From contig CAVOOW010000012.1 in the NCBI GenBank assembly GCA_963697675.1, positions 43,857 through 107,856 of the forward strand: 64,000 nucleotides of DNA. The letters are read 5' to 3'. Source of the DNA: CAVOOW01 sp963697675. Lineage in GTDB: Bacteria > Actinomycetota > Actinomycetes > JACCUZ01. The notes below the pieces were generated by a model. It was given only the letters and a program-made list of their open reading frames with translations. It was not told where the DNA came from and did not search any database. Numbering within the stretch: position 1 is the stretch's first letter; every line of letters begins with the position of its first letter. Positions 26,359 through 34,494 of the stretch are shown in pieces. Position numbers and translations under genes: made by a program.

Positions 26359-26724
26359 ATGCCGTTGGAGCAGGACACGCGTTCGGGAGTCAACCCGGCA
26401 CGCCGGCTGCACCTGGACGGCCCGGCGCTCGTGACCACAGTGGTCGCGGCTCTCGCTGCGGTCGGGTGCATCGTCCTGGCTGCCAAGCACGGCTACCACT
26501 TCGTCGTGCTGCTGCTGGACCGCGGTCACATCGCGGCCCGGAACGCGGAGCTGTTCGCGGCGTTCGGATGGCTGGCCGGCGCGCTCGTACTCAGCCTTGG
26601 TTGCGGACTGCTGCTGCGCCTGATGTACCGGATCAACGGGACCGCCGCCGAGCCGGCCGACGCCGTCGCGGGGCGGCCTGCCGCGCGCTCGCGGCACGCG
26701 GACGGCTCGGGCCGCCGCCGCTGA
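26359..26724 (+). CDS. Small membrane protein, unknown
   Basis: This 121-residue product starts from the ATG at 26359. Two clear membrane helices (ALVTTVVAALAAVGCIVLAA and WLAGALVLSLGCGLLLRLMY) are separated by a short polar stretch, and the C-terminus is Ala/Arg-rich. There is no recognised domain. It converges with the AlkZ-like gene 19 bases away. Confidence 0.6.
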   Translation: MPLEQDTRSGVNPARRLHLDGPALVTTVVAALAAVGCIVLAAKHGYHFVVLLLDRGHIAARNAELFAAFGWLAGALVLSLGCGLLLRLMYRINGTAAEPADAVAGRPAARSRHADGSGRRR

Positions 26725-26743
26725 CCGACGTGTGGCGCGCCCG

Positions 26744-27913
26744 TCAGGCGTGGGCCCCCACCGTGACCGGGCCGATCGTCAGCTGCGCCGGTGCCTGCAG
26801 AATCTCGCCGACTCGGCCGACCTGGCCGTCGAGCTCCCGAAGCTGACCGACGCTGAGCACGTCGAGCGGTTCGACCGTGACCGCGACCTTCTTGGCTGCG
26901 CGTTTGAGGTGCCAGACCCCTGCGACCGTTCCGTTGACGAGCAGCACGGGGAAGTTGCCGGCCTGCCCGCGGGCAAGAGCGCGTTCCCAGGCCGGGCCGG
27001 GGAAGAGCAGCTCCCGCGGTTGACCTGCGATGGCGTAGGCGTCGAAGTAGGGCAGCAGCCGAACGGATTCGGCCGGCGTGTGCACGACGTCCTCACCGGC
27101 GAGCTGCCACGCGAGGTTGCCTTCGACATCGACCTGTTCGATGTCGTCGCCCAGCGAGGTGAACAGCTCAGTCGCCCACTTTGCCGACGCGTTCAGCCAC
27201 TTGGCGAAATGCTGTGGCGTCGCCGGTCCGTAGGCGAACAGATAGCGACGGAGCAGCTCGTCGAGGGCAGCCGGTCCGTCGGTGGGGGCGAAGTCCGGCC
27301 ACCAGCGGCACGGGTTCGTGTAGGTGACGACGTGGCCGCGGTTCTCACCGAAGCACAGCGCGCCGCGGACTCCGGCCAGCGACAGCGCCTGACGCCATCG
27401 CGGCCACATGCCTTGGAACGCCGGCATCACGAGATCCCCTGCCCAGGGTCCGGTCCGCGCCACGACGGCCGCCGTCAGCTCGTCGACCGTCAGCTCGGCG
27501 TCAACGAGCGCGTCCGCAACGGCTGCGAGCACCTCCTCGGTCTGCTCCGCCGTGAGTCGTACGTCTTCCTTGAACGGTGACCTCGGCTGCGGCATCGCGG
27601 CCAGGGCGCCGGACCACATCGGCAGGTCGCGCGCGGGCAGCAGGTGCACCGTGCCGCGCGGGCCGAACGTCTTCACCAGGCTGCGCTCGGTCCACAGCGC
27701 TGCGCGGATGTCGGTCTGGGTGACACCGGTCAGCCTGAGGCCGACGGAGAGCTCGGCGGCGGACAGCACCTGGGCGTGGGTGCCGCACATGGCGGCCACG
27801 ACGTCGGCGGGGGCGGCATCGGAGGACGGGACAAGCAGGCCCTGCCGTCCGAGGCGGCGAGCGGAGACCTCGGCCCACGACATGCGGCGTACGACCGTCG
27901 TCGTCGTAGCCAT
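26744..27913 (-). CDS. Winged-helix AlkZ-like DNA glycosylase family protein
   Basis: A 389-residue protein of the HTH_42 family from the ATG at 27913. It opens MSWAEVSARRLGRQGL, then AAMCGTHAQVLSAAELSVGLRL, where the AlkZ catalytic QxQ-type motif falls (here HAQ), and KTFGPRGTVHLLPARDLPMW. Later YLFAYGPATPQHFAKWL and the C-terminal VAGVWHLKRAAKKVAVTVEPL are typical. Streptomyces AlkZ unhooks interstrand crosslinks, and E. coli YcaQ removes N7-alkylguanines. The activity here is uncertain because the motif is not the canonical one. Confidence 0.85.
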   Translation of the reverse strand: MATTTTVVRRMSWAEVSARRLGRQGLLVPSSDAAPADVVAAMCGTHAQVLSAAELSVGLRLTGVTQTDIRAALWTERSLVKTFGPRGTVHLLPARDLPMWSGALAAMPQPRSPFKEDVRLTAEQTEEVLAAVADALVDAELTVDELTAAVVARTGPWAGDLVMPAFQGMWPRWRQALSLAGVRGALCFGENRGHVVTYTNPCRWWPDFAPTDGPAALDELLRRYLFAYGPATPQHFAKWLNASAKWATELFTSLGDDIEQVDVEGNLAWQLAGEDVVHTPAESVRLLPYFDAYAIAGQPRELLFPGPAWERALARGQAGNFPVLLVNGTVAGVWHLKRAAKKVAVTVEPLDVLSVGQLRELDGQVGRVGEILQAPAQLTIGPVTVGAHA

Positions 27914-28121
27914 CCGCGCCACCCCTTCGCCCCGCCGGAAGCCACGAGCGTCCCACCTGCCACCGACAGGTCCGACAGGATCGGGGCCAGCCTGACGCCG
28001 CATCTGCCCCAACTCGCGCTTCGCCGGCTGCTCGGGGCCGCCGCTCTCTCCCTGTCAGTCGCGTACCTGCTGATAGCGCTGACGAACTGACGCGCGTGGA
28101 CTCTCGGTGGCACGCCCCGAC

Positions 28122-28151
28122 GGCCGGCCACCCACCGACGGGCGGCCGGCC
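28122..28151 (-). terminator. Strong GC hairpin behind the cadI/Cys-peptide unit
   Basis: GGCCGGCC followed by ACCC pairs with GGGC followed by GGCCGGCC around a six-base loop. It lies 13 bases past the stop of the Cys-rich peptide, which fits termination of that transcript. No T-tract is present. Confidence 0.5.
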
Positions 28152-28164
28152 TTGGCGTTGCCGC

Positions 28165-28218
28165 TCAGCAGCAACCGGGCTCGCAGCAGTCGGTCGTCTC
28201 GTCGCAGCAGTCGTCCAT
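28165..28218 (-). CDS. 17-residue cysteine-rich peptide, probable metal(loid) ligand
   Basis: The peptide reads MDDCCDETTDCCEPGCC: six cysteines in three CC pairs, plus five acidic residues in a 17-residue product. The ATG at 28218 is preceded by GGAGGTGAGGGCG, a near-ideal ribosome site with 8-base spacing. It lies 40 bases downstream of cadI on the same strand and before a strong hairpin, so it should be co-expressed with cadI under ArsR control. CadI itself carries CC pairs at residues 94-95 and 143-144. The composition is like a mini-metallothionein. I recognise no named family; binding of As(III) or Cd(II) is inference. Confidence 0.65.
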   Translation of the reverse strand: MDDCCDETTDCCEPGCC

Positions 28219-28258
28219 CGCCCTCACCTCCCTCCGGGAACAGGGATGGGTCGTCGAG

Positions 28259-28699
28259 TCAGGTCGCGCAGCAGGCCGACCCGGCCGGCAGCACGGGGTT
28301 GGCCTCGAGGTGGGACGTGCCCTCGAGCTCGGCTCCGGCATCGGCGAGCACGGTGTAGATCTCCCACGGCTCACCGCCAGGGCCGGTGACCCAGACCTTG
28401 TCCTGCAGCGCGTAGCAGCAGGTCGTGGCCTCCTCCACCCGGGTGGCGATGCCGAGTCCGGCGAACCGGCGGGTCTCCGCCACGACCTCGTCGGTGGAGG
28501 CGACTTCGACGCCGAGGTGGTTCAACGAGCCCCCGTGGCCCGGGTTCTCGATCAGGACCAGCTTCAGAGCCGGTTCGTCGAGGGCGAAGTTCGCATAGCC
28601 GGGGCGACGCTTCGCGGGCTCGGCGTTGAAGAGCCGGGAGTAGAAGGTGACTGCCTCGTCGATGCTGTCGACGTTGAGGGCGAGCTGGACACGGGACAC
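28259..28699 (-). CDS. cadI: ArsI/CadI-family heavy-metal resistance protein
   Basis: A 146-residue vicinal-oxygen-chelate protein, very like mycobacterial CadI: MSRVQLALNVDSIDEAVTFY, RRPGYANFAL, LNHLGVEV and TTCCYALQDKVWV. In ArsI, a C-As lyase, Fe(II) is held by His5, His62 and Glu115, and the As substrate by Cys96-Cys97. Here the CC pair (94-95), His61 and Glu113 are kept, but position 5 is Gln, as in CadI proteins, so lyase activity is doubtful. An extra CC lies near the C-terminus (143-144). It diverges from arsR across a shared operator. Confidence 0.92.
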   Translation of the reverse strand: MSRVQLALNVDSIDEAVTFYSRLFNAEPAKRRPGYANFALDEPALKLVLIENPGHGGSLNHLGVEVASTDEVVAETRRFAGLGIATRVEEATTCCYALQDKVWVTGPGGEPWEIYTVLADAGAELEGTSHLEANPVLPAGSACCAT

Positions 28700-28761
28700 G
28701 TGGTTCCTCCGGCGACTGGTGAATGCGTGATGGGTGGAGTCATCGACGTCTGTCGATGACG

Positions 28762-28811
28762 ACTATGGAGGGGAAATAGATGACTGTCAATGATTGACGC
28801 TCATCTATTTC
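28762..28811. promoter_or_regulatory. ArsR operator overlapping the cadI promoter
   Basis: The sequence from 28773 to 28811 is a 39-base palindrome centred on 28792: outer arms GAAATAGATGA/TCATCTATTTC and inner arms GTCAA/TTGAC, with only the two-base joins mismatched. On the minus strand a consensus -35 TTGACA (28790-28785), 17-base spacer and -10 CATAGT (28767-28762) point towards cadI. A repressor bound here would cover the -35 box and also the arsR promoter region. Confidence 0.85.
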
Positions 28812-28828
28812 ATGGCAGGATGGTGTGC

Positions 28829-29191
28829 ATGCCGAAGCCGCTCCCACTGCTCGACCCGCTGACCAGTGCCGCCGTCTGCTGCCCGCCGCTCGCTGCGTCG
28901 CCACTGTCCGCGGCCGAGGCTCAGGAGCTTGCGGCGCGACTCAAGGCGCTCGCCGACCCGGCACGGCTGAGGCTGCTGTCGATGCTGCTCGCGAGCGAGA
29001 ACCAGGAGATGTGCACCTGCGACGTCACCGATCCGCTGGGCCTGTCCCAGCCGACCGTGAGCCATCACTTCAAAGTGCTGGCCAGCGCCGGTCTCGTGGT
29101 CGGCGAACGCCGCGGCACCTGGACCTGGTATCGCGTGGTCCCCGATGCTCTCAGCGGCCTCGCTCGCGTGTTGGATCCCGCCTGCTGTTGA
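28829..29191 (+). CDS. arsR: Arsenical-resistance repressor ArsR
   Basis: A 120-residue ArsR from the ATG at 28829. The upstream in-frame ATG at 28790 lies inside the operator. The CxC motif ENQEMCTCDVTD (Cys62, Cys64) sits at the classical As(III) site. There is also an N-terminal CC pair (Cys17-Cys18), so the set resembles Corynebacterium glutamicum ArsR (Cys15, Cys16, Cys55), and a C-terminal CC. DNA-contacting segment: LSQPTVSHHFKVLASAGLV. It should repress cadI and itself and release on As(III) or a similar thiophilic metal. Confidence 0.92.
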   Translation: MPKPLPLLDPLTSAAVCCPPLAASPLSAAEAQELAARLKALADPARLRLLSMLLASENQEMCTCDVTDPLGLSQPTVSHHFKVLASAGLVVGERRGTWTWYRVVPDALSGLARVLDPACC

Positions 29192-29280
29192 CAGATGGCC
29201 CGATTGCGCGCAACGAGATCAGAGAGAGGCCCGCTGCGAGCTGAGGTCGCGATGAGTCCGGTTGCTCGGTCCGCGACTCC

Positions 29281-29887
29281 TCAGCGAGTCGAGGTGAGGG
29301 CCGCAAGGCCGGCCCTGAGGAACTCGACACCGACCGCTAGTTGCGCAGGCCCGTCGTCGCGCCCCTCGAGGCCGATCGAGCGGAGCGTGAACAGGACGGC
29401 CATCGCCGCCCCGGCGAAGGCCTGCGGGCCGACGTCCTCCGCTGCGACACCGGTGTCCCGGGCGACCGCCCGAGCGATCTCCGACTGGACCTTCTCGAGA
29501 TGCTGGTGCGCCCTGCCACGCAGGTCGGCGTCGTGCGCGATCGCCGCCTCGCGCAGCCGCGAGATCTCGCGGTCGTGCTGGTCGCGACCCGCCTCGTCGG
29601 TGATCCAGGCCAGGATCCGGTCGACGACGTCTCCCGTTCCCGTCCGCAGGTGCTCCGTCGCCCGGGCGATGGTGTCGTCGACTCGGTCGAACAGGATGTC
29701 GTCCTTGGCCGGGAACCAGCGTCGAGACGGTGCGCGGCGCGACGTCCGCGCGCTCGGCGATCCGCGGGATGGTCGCGGCGGCGTAGCCGCCTTCGATGGT
29801 CAGCTCGGCGGTCGCCTGCACGATGGCGCGCCGGGTGCGGCGGTTCTTGCGCTCGCGCAGACCGAGCGCGGCGTCGGATGGAGGCAT
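29281..29887 (-). pseudogene. TetR-family repressor, frame broken
   Basis: The ATG at 29887 starts MPPSDAALGLRERKNRRTRRAI, then ELTIEGGYAAATIPRIAERADVAPRTVST, a clear TetR DNA-binding domain. After that the frame is lost; the next frame continues WFPAKDDILFDRVDDTIARATEHL and runs as an all-helical ligand domain to a TGA at 29281. Total length is 3n+1 (about 202 codons), so one extra base near GCTGGTTCC explains it. It diverges from the MMPL transporter across a palindromic operator, so it probably represses that gene. Confidence 0.85.
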
Positions 29888-29922
29888 GCCCAGAGCATAT
29901 CGCAAATCTGCATCATCATGTG

Positions 29923-29944
29923 AACTTGCATGATCATGCGAGTT
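29923..29944. promoter_or_regulatory. TetR-type operator between tetR and the MMPL gene
   Basis: A 22-base palindrome with one mismatched pair, its core GCATGATCATGC (29928-29939) perfectly symmetrical, flanked by AACTT and GAGTT. It lies 36 bases upstream of the TetR start and 81 bases before the MMPL start, well placed to control both. Confidence 0.65.
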
Positions 29945-30024
29945 TGCTCTATCGTGCGTATTAACCCGATGGCTGACCGCCCGGGCCTGCCCCTGCACCA
30001 CCGTCTCGAGAGAGTGGAAGTTCC

Positions 30025-32226
30025 ATGGCTCACCTCCTTCACCGCATCGGCGCGTTCGCCGTCCGCCGTCGCCGCACCGTGCTGGTGGGCTGGCTGCTGG
30101 CCTTCGCCCTGCTCGGCGGGCTCGCAGCGGGCTTCAAGGGCACGTTCTCGTCCGAGTTCACCATCCCCGGCACCGAGTCCCAGCAGGCCGCCGAGCTCAT
30201 CGCGAAACGGATTCCCGGCGCGAACGCCGATGCCGCAGCCGGCAAGGTCGTCTTCGCGGCACCCGCCGGGCAGACGCTGAACACCGCCGAGCGCAAGGCC
30301 GCCGTCCAGCAGACGGTCAAAGCGCTGGGCCAGGTCACGAACGTCGCCTCCGCCACCGACCCGTACACGGCACGGACGATCTCCAAGGACGGCCAGATCG
30401 CCTACACAGACCTCACGTTCACGGTCGCGCCGCGGGCCGTGACCGCAACGCAGACCGACGCCATCGCGGCGGCGACGGAGGGGGCCAAGCAGGCCGGCAT
30501 CCGGGTCGAGTACGGCGGGGTCGCCGCCCCGGTCGAGTCGGAGAAGCCGATCGGCGAGGTCCTCGGAGTCGTGGTCGCGCTGGTCGTGCTGACCGTGACC
30601 TTCGGGTCGCTGCTCGCCGCAGGCCTGCCGCTGCTCACCGGCGTCCTCGGCGTCGCGTTCGGCGCCCTCGGCATCACGCTGGCCAGCGGCTTCACCGACC
30701 TGACCGACACCTCGATCACGCTCGCGGTGATGCTCGGCCTCGCCGTCGGCATCGACTACACCTTGTTCATCCTGTCCCGGCACCGGACCCAGGTGAAGGA
30801 CGGGATGGCGATCGACGCGTCGATCGCGAAGGCGGTGGGCACCGCCGGCAGCGCCGTCGTGTTCGCCGGTGCGACCGTCGTCATCGCGCTGGTCGCGCTG
30901 GTGGTCACGGGGGTGCCGTTCCTGACCCAGATGGGCATCGGCGCCGCCGCTGCCGTGGCCGTCGCGGTGCTGCTCAGCCTCACGTTCGTGCCCGCCCTGC
31001 TCGCCGTCGCCGGCCAGCGCGCCGTTCGCGGCAAGGCGTTCTCCCACGATCTGCACGACGCCGAGGCCGGCGAGAAGCCCACCCTCGGCGCCCGGTGGAT
31101 CGCGCTGGTCATCCGCCGCCGCTGGCTGGCGATCGGCGGGGTCACCCTGGCGCTGCTCGCACTCGCCGCCCCGGCGCTGAACATGCGCCTCGGGCTGCCC
31201 GATGACGGCACCGCCGCGCCGGCCACGACCCAACGGCAGGCCTACGACCTGCTCGCCACCGGGTTCGGACCCGGCTTCAACGGACCCCTGACCGTCGTCG
31301 CCGACCTCGACGGCGTCACCGACGCTGCGCGGGCCGCCGACGCCACCGCGGCACGGCTGCGCGGCCTCGACAACGTCGCCACCGTCACGTCGCCGTTCCT
31401 GAACGAGCAGAAGAACCTCGCGATCATCACCGTCGTCCCCGACAGCGGCCCGTCGTCAACCGCGACGAAGGACCTCGTCAACGCCATCCGCGCCGACGCA
31501 CCAGCGATCCAGCAGCAGACCGGCGCCGAGCTGGCCGTCACCGGTCAGACCGCGGTGAACATCGACATCTCCCAGAAGATGTCTGACGCGCTGGTGCCCT
31601 ATCTGGCCGTCGTCGTCGGACTCGCCGTGCTCCTGCTGCTGGTGGCGTTCCGCTCGGTCCTGGTCCCGCTCACCGCCATCGCCGGATTCCTGCTGACCAT
31701 CGGCGCGTCCTTCGGTGTGGTGACCCTCGTCTTCCAGGACGGCGTTCTCGCAAACCTGTTCGGCGTCGCGCAGACCGGGCCACTGATCAGCCTCCTGCCC
31801 ATTCTGATCATCGGCGTGATCTTCGGGCTGGCAATGGACTACCAGGTGTTCCTGGTCTCCCGGATGCACGAGGAGGTCAGCCACGGTGCCACCCCACGTG
31901 ACGCCGTCCGCGACGGCTTCCGCCACAGCGCCCGCGTCGTGACCGCCGCCGGGCTGATCATGATCTCCGTGTTCTCCGGGTTCATCCTGCCGAGCGACCC
32001 GATCATCAAGTCGATCGGTCTCGCATTCGCCACCGGCATCCTCATCGACGCGTTCCTCGTCCGGATGACCCTCATCCCGGCGCTGATGACCGTCCTGGAC
32101 CGCCACGCCTGGTGGCTGCCCCGCTGGCTGGACCGGATCCTGCCCAACGTCGACCTCGAAGGCGCCTCTCTCGACAAGGACCGCGCCGAGGCTCCACGCG
32201 TCCTGGCCGAGTCGCTGTCGAGATAG
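30025..32226 (+). CDS. MMPL-family RND transporter
   Basis: This 733-residue protein has two repeats of one helix, a large external domain and five helices. Each repeat carries the MMPL signature: LGLAVGIDYTLFILSRHR near residue 245 and GVIFGLAMDYQVFLVSRMHEEV near 605, with the DY pairs that carry protons. Length matches the small MMPL group (YdfJ-like) rather than the lipid-exporting mycobacterial type. Substrates may be drugs or lipids. Expression is likely controlled by the divergent TetR protein. Confidence 0.92.
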   Translation: MAHLLHRIGAFAVRRRRTVLVGWLLAFALLGGLAAGFKGTFSSEFTIPGTESQQAAELIAKRIPGANADAAAGKVVFAAPAGQTLNTAERKAAVQQTVKALGQVTNVASATDPYTARTISKDGQIAYTDLTFTVAPRAVTATQTDAIAAATEGAKQAGIRVEYGGVAAPVESEKPIGEVLGVVVALVVLTVTFGSLLAAGLPLLTGVLGVAFGALGITLASGFTDLTDTSITLAVMLGLAVGIDYTLFILSRHRTQVKDGMAIDASIAKAVGTAGSAVVFAGATVVIALVALVVTGVPFLTQMGIGAAAAVAVAVLLSLTFVPALLAVAGQRAVRGKAFSHDLHDAEAGEKPTLGARWIALVIRRRWLAIGGVTLALLALAAPALNMRLGLPDDGTAAPATTQRQAYDLLATGFGPGFNGPLTVVADLDGVTDAARAADATAARLRGLDNVATVTSPFLNEQKNLAIITVVPDSGPSSTATKDLVNAIRADAPAIQQQTGAELAVTGQTAVNIDISQKMSDALVPYLAVVVGLAVLLLLVAFRSVLVPLTAIAGFLLTIGASFGVVTLVFQDGVLANLFGVAQTGPLISLLPILIIGVIFGLAMDYQVFLVSRMHEEVSHGATPRDAVRDGFRHSARVVTAAGLIMISVFSGFILPSDPIIKSIGLAFATGILIDAFLVRMTLIPALMTVLDRHAWWLPRWLDRILPNVDLEGASLDKDRAEAPRVLAESLSR

Positions 32227-32310
32227 GACGCACGGCCCGGCCGCCGACGCAGGATCGGAACGCCTTCCGACACACGCGGTGCTAGTGGACGGAACTTGCA
32301 CGGATGACGC

Positions 32311-32345
32311 ACAATTGGCACTCGGCAGGGGCGAGTGCCAATTGT
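32311..32345. promoter_or_regulatory. CIRCE-like HrcA operator upstream of fmdB
   Basis: TTGGCACTC, nine bases, then GAGTGCCAA: the layout of CIRCE (TTAGCACTC-N9-GAGTGCTAA) with one symmetrical change in each arm. The symmetry extends to 13-base arms (ACAATTGGCACTC). It lies 42-76 bases upstream of the fmdB GTG. CIRCE is bound by HrcA to control chaperone genes; no chaperone gene is in the window. Confidence 0.75.
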
Positions 32346-32386
32346 CGTTGCCGAGGATCACCGAACCGAGCTCAGGAGGACCGTCC

Positions 32387-32809
32387 GTGCCGACGTACCA
32401 GTACGCCTGTACCGAGTGCGGACACGGCTTCGAGCAGTTCCAGTCCTTCAGCGACGACGCGCTCACCGAGTGCCCGACCTGCGGCGGACGGTTGCGCAAG
32501 GTCTTCAACAGCGTGGGCATCGTCTTCAAGGGATCCGGCTTCTACCGCAACGACAGTCGCGAAGCAGCCGCCAAGGGCAAGAGCAAGGACGGCAAGAGCA
32601 AGGAGTCCGTCGGAAGCGGCAAGTCCGAGTCGTCCTCGGACAAATCGTCGGACAAGTCCTCTGACAAGGGCGCCAGCCCGGACAAGAAGTCCGACAGCGC
32701 GGCCTCGTCCACCAGCACGACGGGCAAGGACAGCGGGTCGTCCGGCTCCGGCGGGTCGTCGGCCGGCTCGTCCTCGGGGTCGTCGTCCACAGCAGGCAGC
32801 GCCGCCTGA
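32387..32809 (+). CDS. FmdB-family zinc-ribbon protein with Ser-rich tail
   Basis: A 140-residue protein from GTG 32387, preceded by CAGGAGGA. The first 60 residues are the FmdB zinc ribbon: PTYQYACTECGHGFEQFQSF, then LTECPTCGGRLRKVF and GIVFKGSGFYRND. The rest is a low-complexity Lys/Ser/Asp then Ser/Gly tail, as in many actinobacterial members. The family may regulate transcription or act in translation, but this is unproven. A CIRCE-like operator upstream suggests heat-stress control. Confidence 0.9.
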   Translation: MPTYQYACTECGHGFEQFQSFSDDALTECPTCGGRLRKVFNSVGIVFKGSGFYRNDSREAAAKGKSKDGKSKESVGSGKSESSSDKSSDKSSDKGASPDKKSDSAASSTSTTGKDSGSSGSGGSSAGSSSGSSSTAGSAA

Positions 32810-32872
32810 GCCAGCCGTCAGGCATGTGGACGGCGGGGCCAGCCGTCCGGCGCGGCACTAATGTCGGGCGCC

Positions 32873-33712
32873 ATGACGGTCACGAGCAACAAGGTGTACG
32901 ACGGCCCGCGCGCTGACGTCGGCGTCATCGGGGGATCCGGGCTCTACTCTCTGCTCGACGCGGCGGAGACGGTCGAGGTCGACACCCCATTCGGCTCACC
33001 CAGCGATCCTCTTACCATCGGCGACGTCGGCGGTCGTCGCGTCGCCTTCCTGCCGCGCCACGGTCGTGACCACCGGTTCCCTCCCCACCGGGTCAACTAC
33101 CGCGCCAACATCTGGGCGTTGCGTGCGGTCGGCGCACGACAGGTGCTCGGACCGTGCGCGGTCGGGTCGCTGAAGGCCCAGCACGACGCGGGCACGGTGG
33201 TCGTCCCTGACCAGATCGTCGACCGGACATGGGGCAGGGCGCACACGTTCTACGACGACATCGGTCCGGTCGTCCATGTCGGCTTCGCCGACCCCTACTG
33301 CCCCAACGGACGCCGGGTCGCAGTCGAGGCAGCGCGTGCCCGCGGCCTCGACCCGGTCGACGGCGGCACCCTCGTCGTGGTGAACGGCCCGCGGTTCAGC
33401 ACCCGCGCCGAGTCGCTGTGGCATCAGAGTCAGGGCTGGGTTGTCGTCGGCATGACCGGGTCGACGGAGGCGGCGCTCGCCCGCGAACTCGCCTTGTGCT
33501 ACACCGCGATCTCGCTCGTCACCGACCTCGACGCCGGGCTCGAGCACGGCGAGGGAGTCACCCACGACGAGGTGCTGCGCGTCTTCGCCGCCAACATGGA
33601 GAAGGTACGTGCGCTGCTGCTTGATGTGGTCGCCGCTCTACCCGACGCCAGCGCAGACTGCTCGTGCCGGCACGCCCTCGACGGGTTGAGACTGCCGTTC
33701 GACCTGCCGTGA
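32873..33712 (+). CDS. mtnP: S-methyl-5'-thioadenosine phosphorylase
   Basis: A 279-residue purine-nucleoside-phosphorylase-family enzyme from ATG 32873 (ATG 32861 also possible). Motifs: ADVGVIGGSGLYSLL, FLPRHGRDHRFPPHRVNYRAN with the phosphate-binding RHG, the substrate segment GPRFSTRAES, and VVGMTGSTEAALARELALCY, where the usual MTA-type residue pattern NMT is replaced by GMTG. It phosphorolyses methylthioadenosine left by polyamine synthesis and similar reactions. Substrate preference between MTA and other purine nucleosides is not certain. Confidence 0.85.
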   Translation: MTVTSNKVYDGPRADVGVIGGSGLYSLLDAAETVEVDTPFGSPSDPLTIGDVGGRRVAFLPRHGRDHRFPPHRVNYRANIWALRAVGARQVLGPCAVGSLKAQHDAGTVVVPDQIVDRTWGRAHTFYDDIGPVVHVGFADPYCPNGRRVAVEAARARGLDPVDGGTLVVVNGPRFSTRAESLWHQSQGWVVVGMTGSTEAALARELALCYTAISLVTDLDAGLEHGEGVTHDEVLRVFAANMEKVRALLLDVVAALPDASADCSCRHALDGLRLPFDLP

Positions 33713-34428
33713 CGGCACGCGCTCGACGGGCCGGCCCGCACGCCGACGACGAGCGTTCCTATCCGGCCCGGCGGGGTCGAGGGACGGGCTGGCTACGCGA
33801 CCTGCGTCGCGCGGCATCGTGGCACCGCCGCCTGCTGGTCGCCGGCCTGCTGGCAGCCTCGGCGGCCTTCGCCATCGACGCGCTGAGCCCCCCGCCGCCC
33901 AGCACGGAGTCCGTCCTCGTCGCCGCCAAGGACCTCGCTGGTGGCACGCGGTTGCTGCCGGACGACGTACGGATGAAGGACGTCTCGCCTGCCTCGCTCC
34001 CCGACGGAGCGGTGCGATCGCGCACCTTCGCGGCGGGCAGAACCCTTGACGCGCCGGTAAGAAAAGGAGAAGTCCTGACCGATGTCCGGTTGGTCGGCAA
34101 GACGTTCCTCGACAGCTATGGCGACGGGTTCGTCGCGGCTCCGGTCCGCATCGCCGACGCAGCGTCGGTGCGGCTCCTCAGAGCCGGCGACACGGTGGAC
34201 GTGCTGGCCGCGGGGACAGGGGCGGACGGCTCGGGAACCAGCGCTGCGCGGGTTGTCGCAGGCGCGGCGCCGGTCCTCGCGCTCCCACCAATGAGCGACT
34301 CCCCGCTCGGCGCGGGCGACATCGATCCGGGCGCACTCGTGGTCGTCGTGACCTCGCCGGAGACAGCGGCGCGCCTTGCCGCTGCTGCCGTGACCGACCG
34401 GCTGTCCCTGGTCATCCACGGGAGATGA
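33709..34428 (+). CDS. SAF-domain protein, CpaB/RcpC-like
   Basis: A 239-residue protein from GTG 33709, overlapping the mtnP stop (GTGA). A basic N-terminus leads to one membrane helix (LLVAGLLAASAAFAIDAL). A SAF domain follows: VLVAAKDLAGGTRLLPDDVRMKDVSPASLP and the LDAPVRKGEVLTDVRLV stretch. The C-terminus resembles the RcpC part of Flp-pilus CpaB proteins (LLRAGDTVDVLAA). No other pilus gene lies nearby, so it is an orphan SAF protein. Confidence 0.8.
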   Translation: MTARARRAGPHADDERSYPARRGRGTGWLRDLRRAASWHRRLLVAGLLAASAAFAIDALSPPPPSTESVLVAAKDLAGGTRLLPDDVRMKDVSPASLPDGAVRSRTFAAGRTLDAPVRKGEVLTDVRLVGKTFLDSYGDGFVAAPVRIADAASVRLLRAGDTVDVLAAGTGADGSGTSAARVVAGAAPVLALPPMSDSPLGAGDIDPGALVVVVTSPETAARLAAAAVTDRLSLVIHGR

Positions 34429-34494
34429 CCCAGAGATGACATCGCTGGAGGCTTCTGGAACTGTGTGACCCTCTCGAGCAGACTGGAGCAGCAC

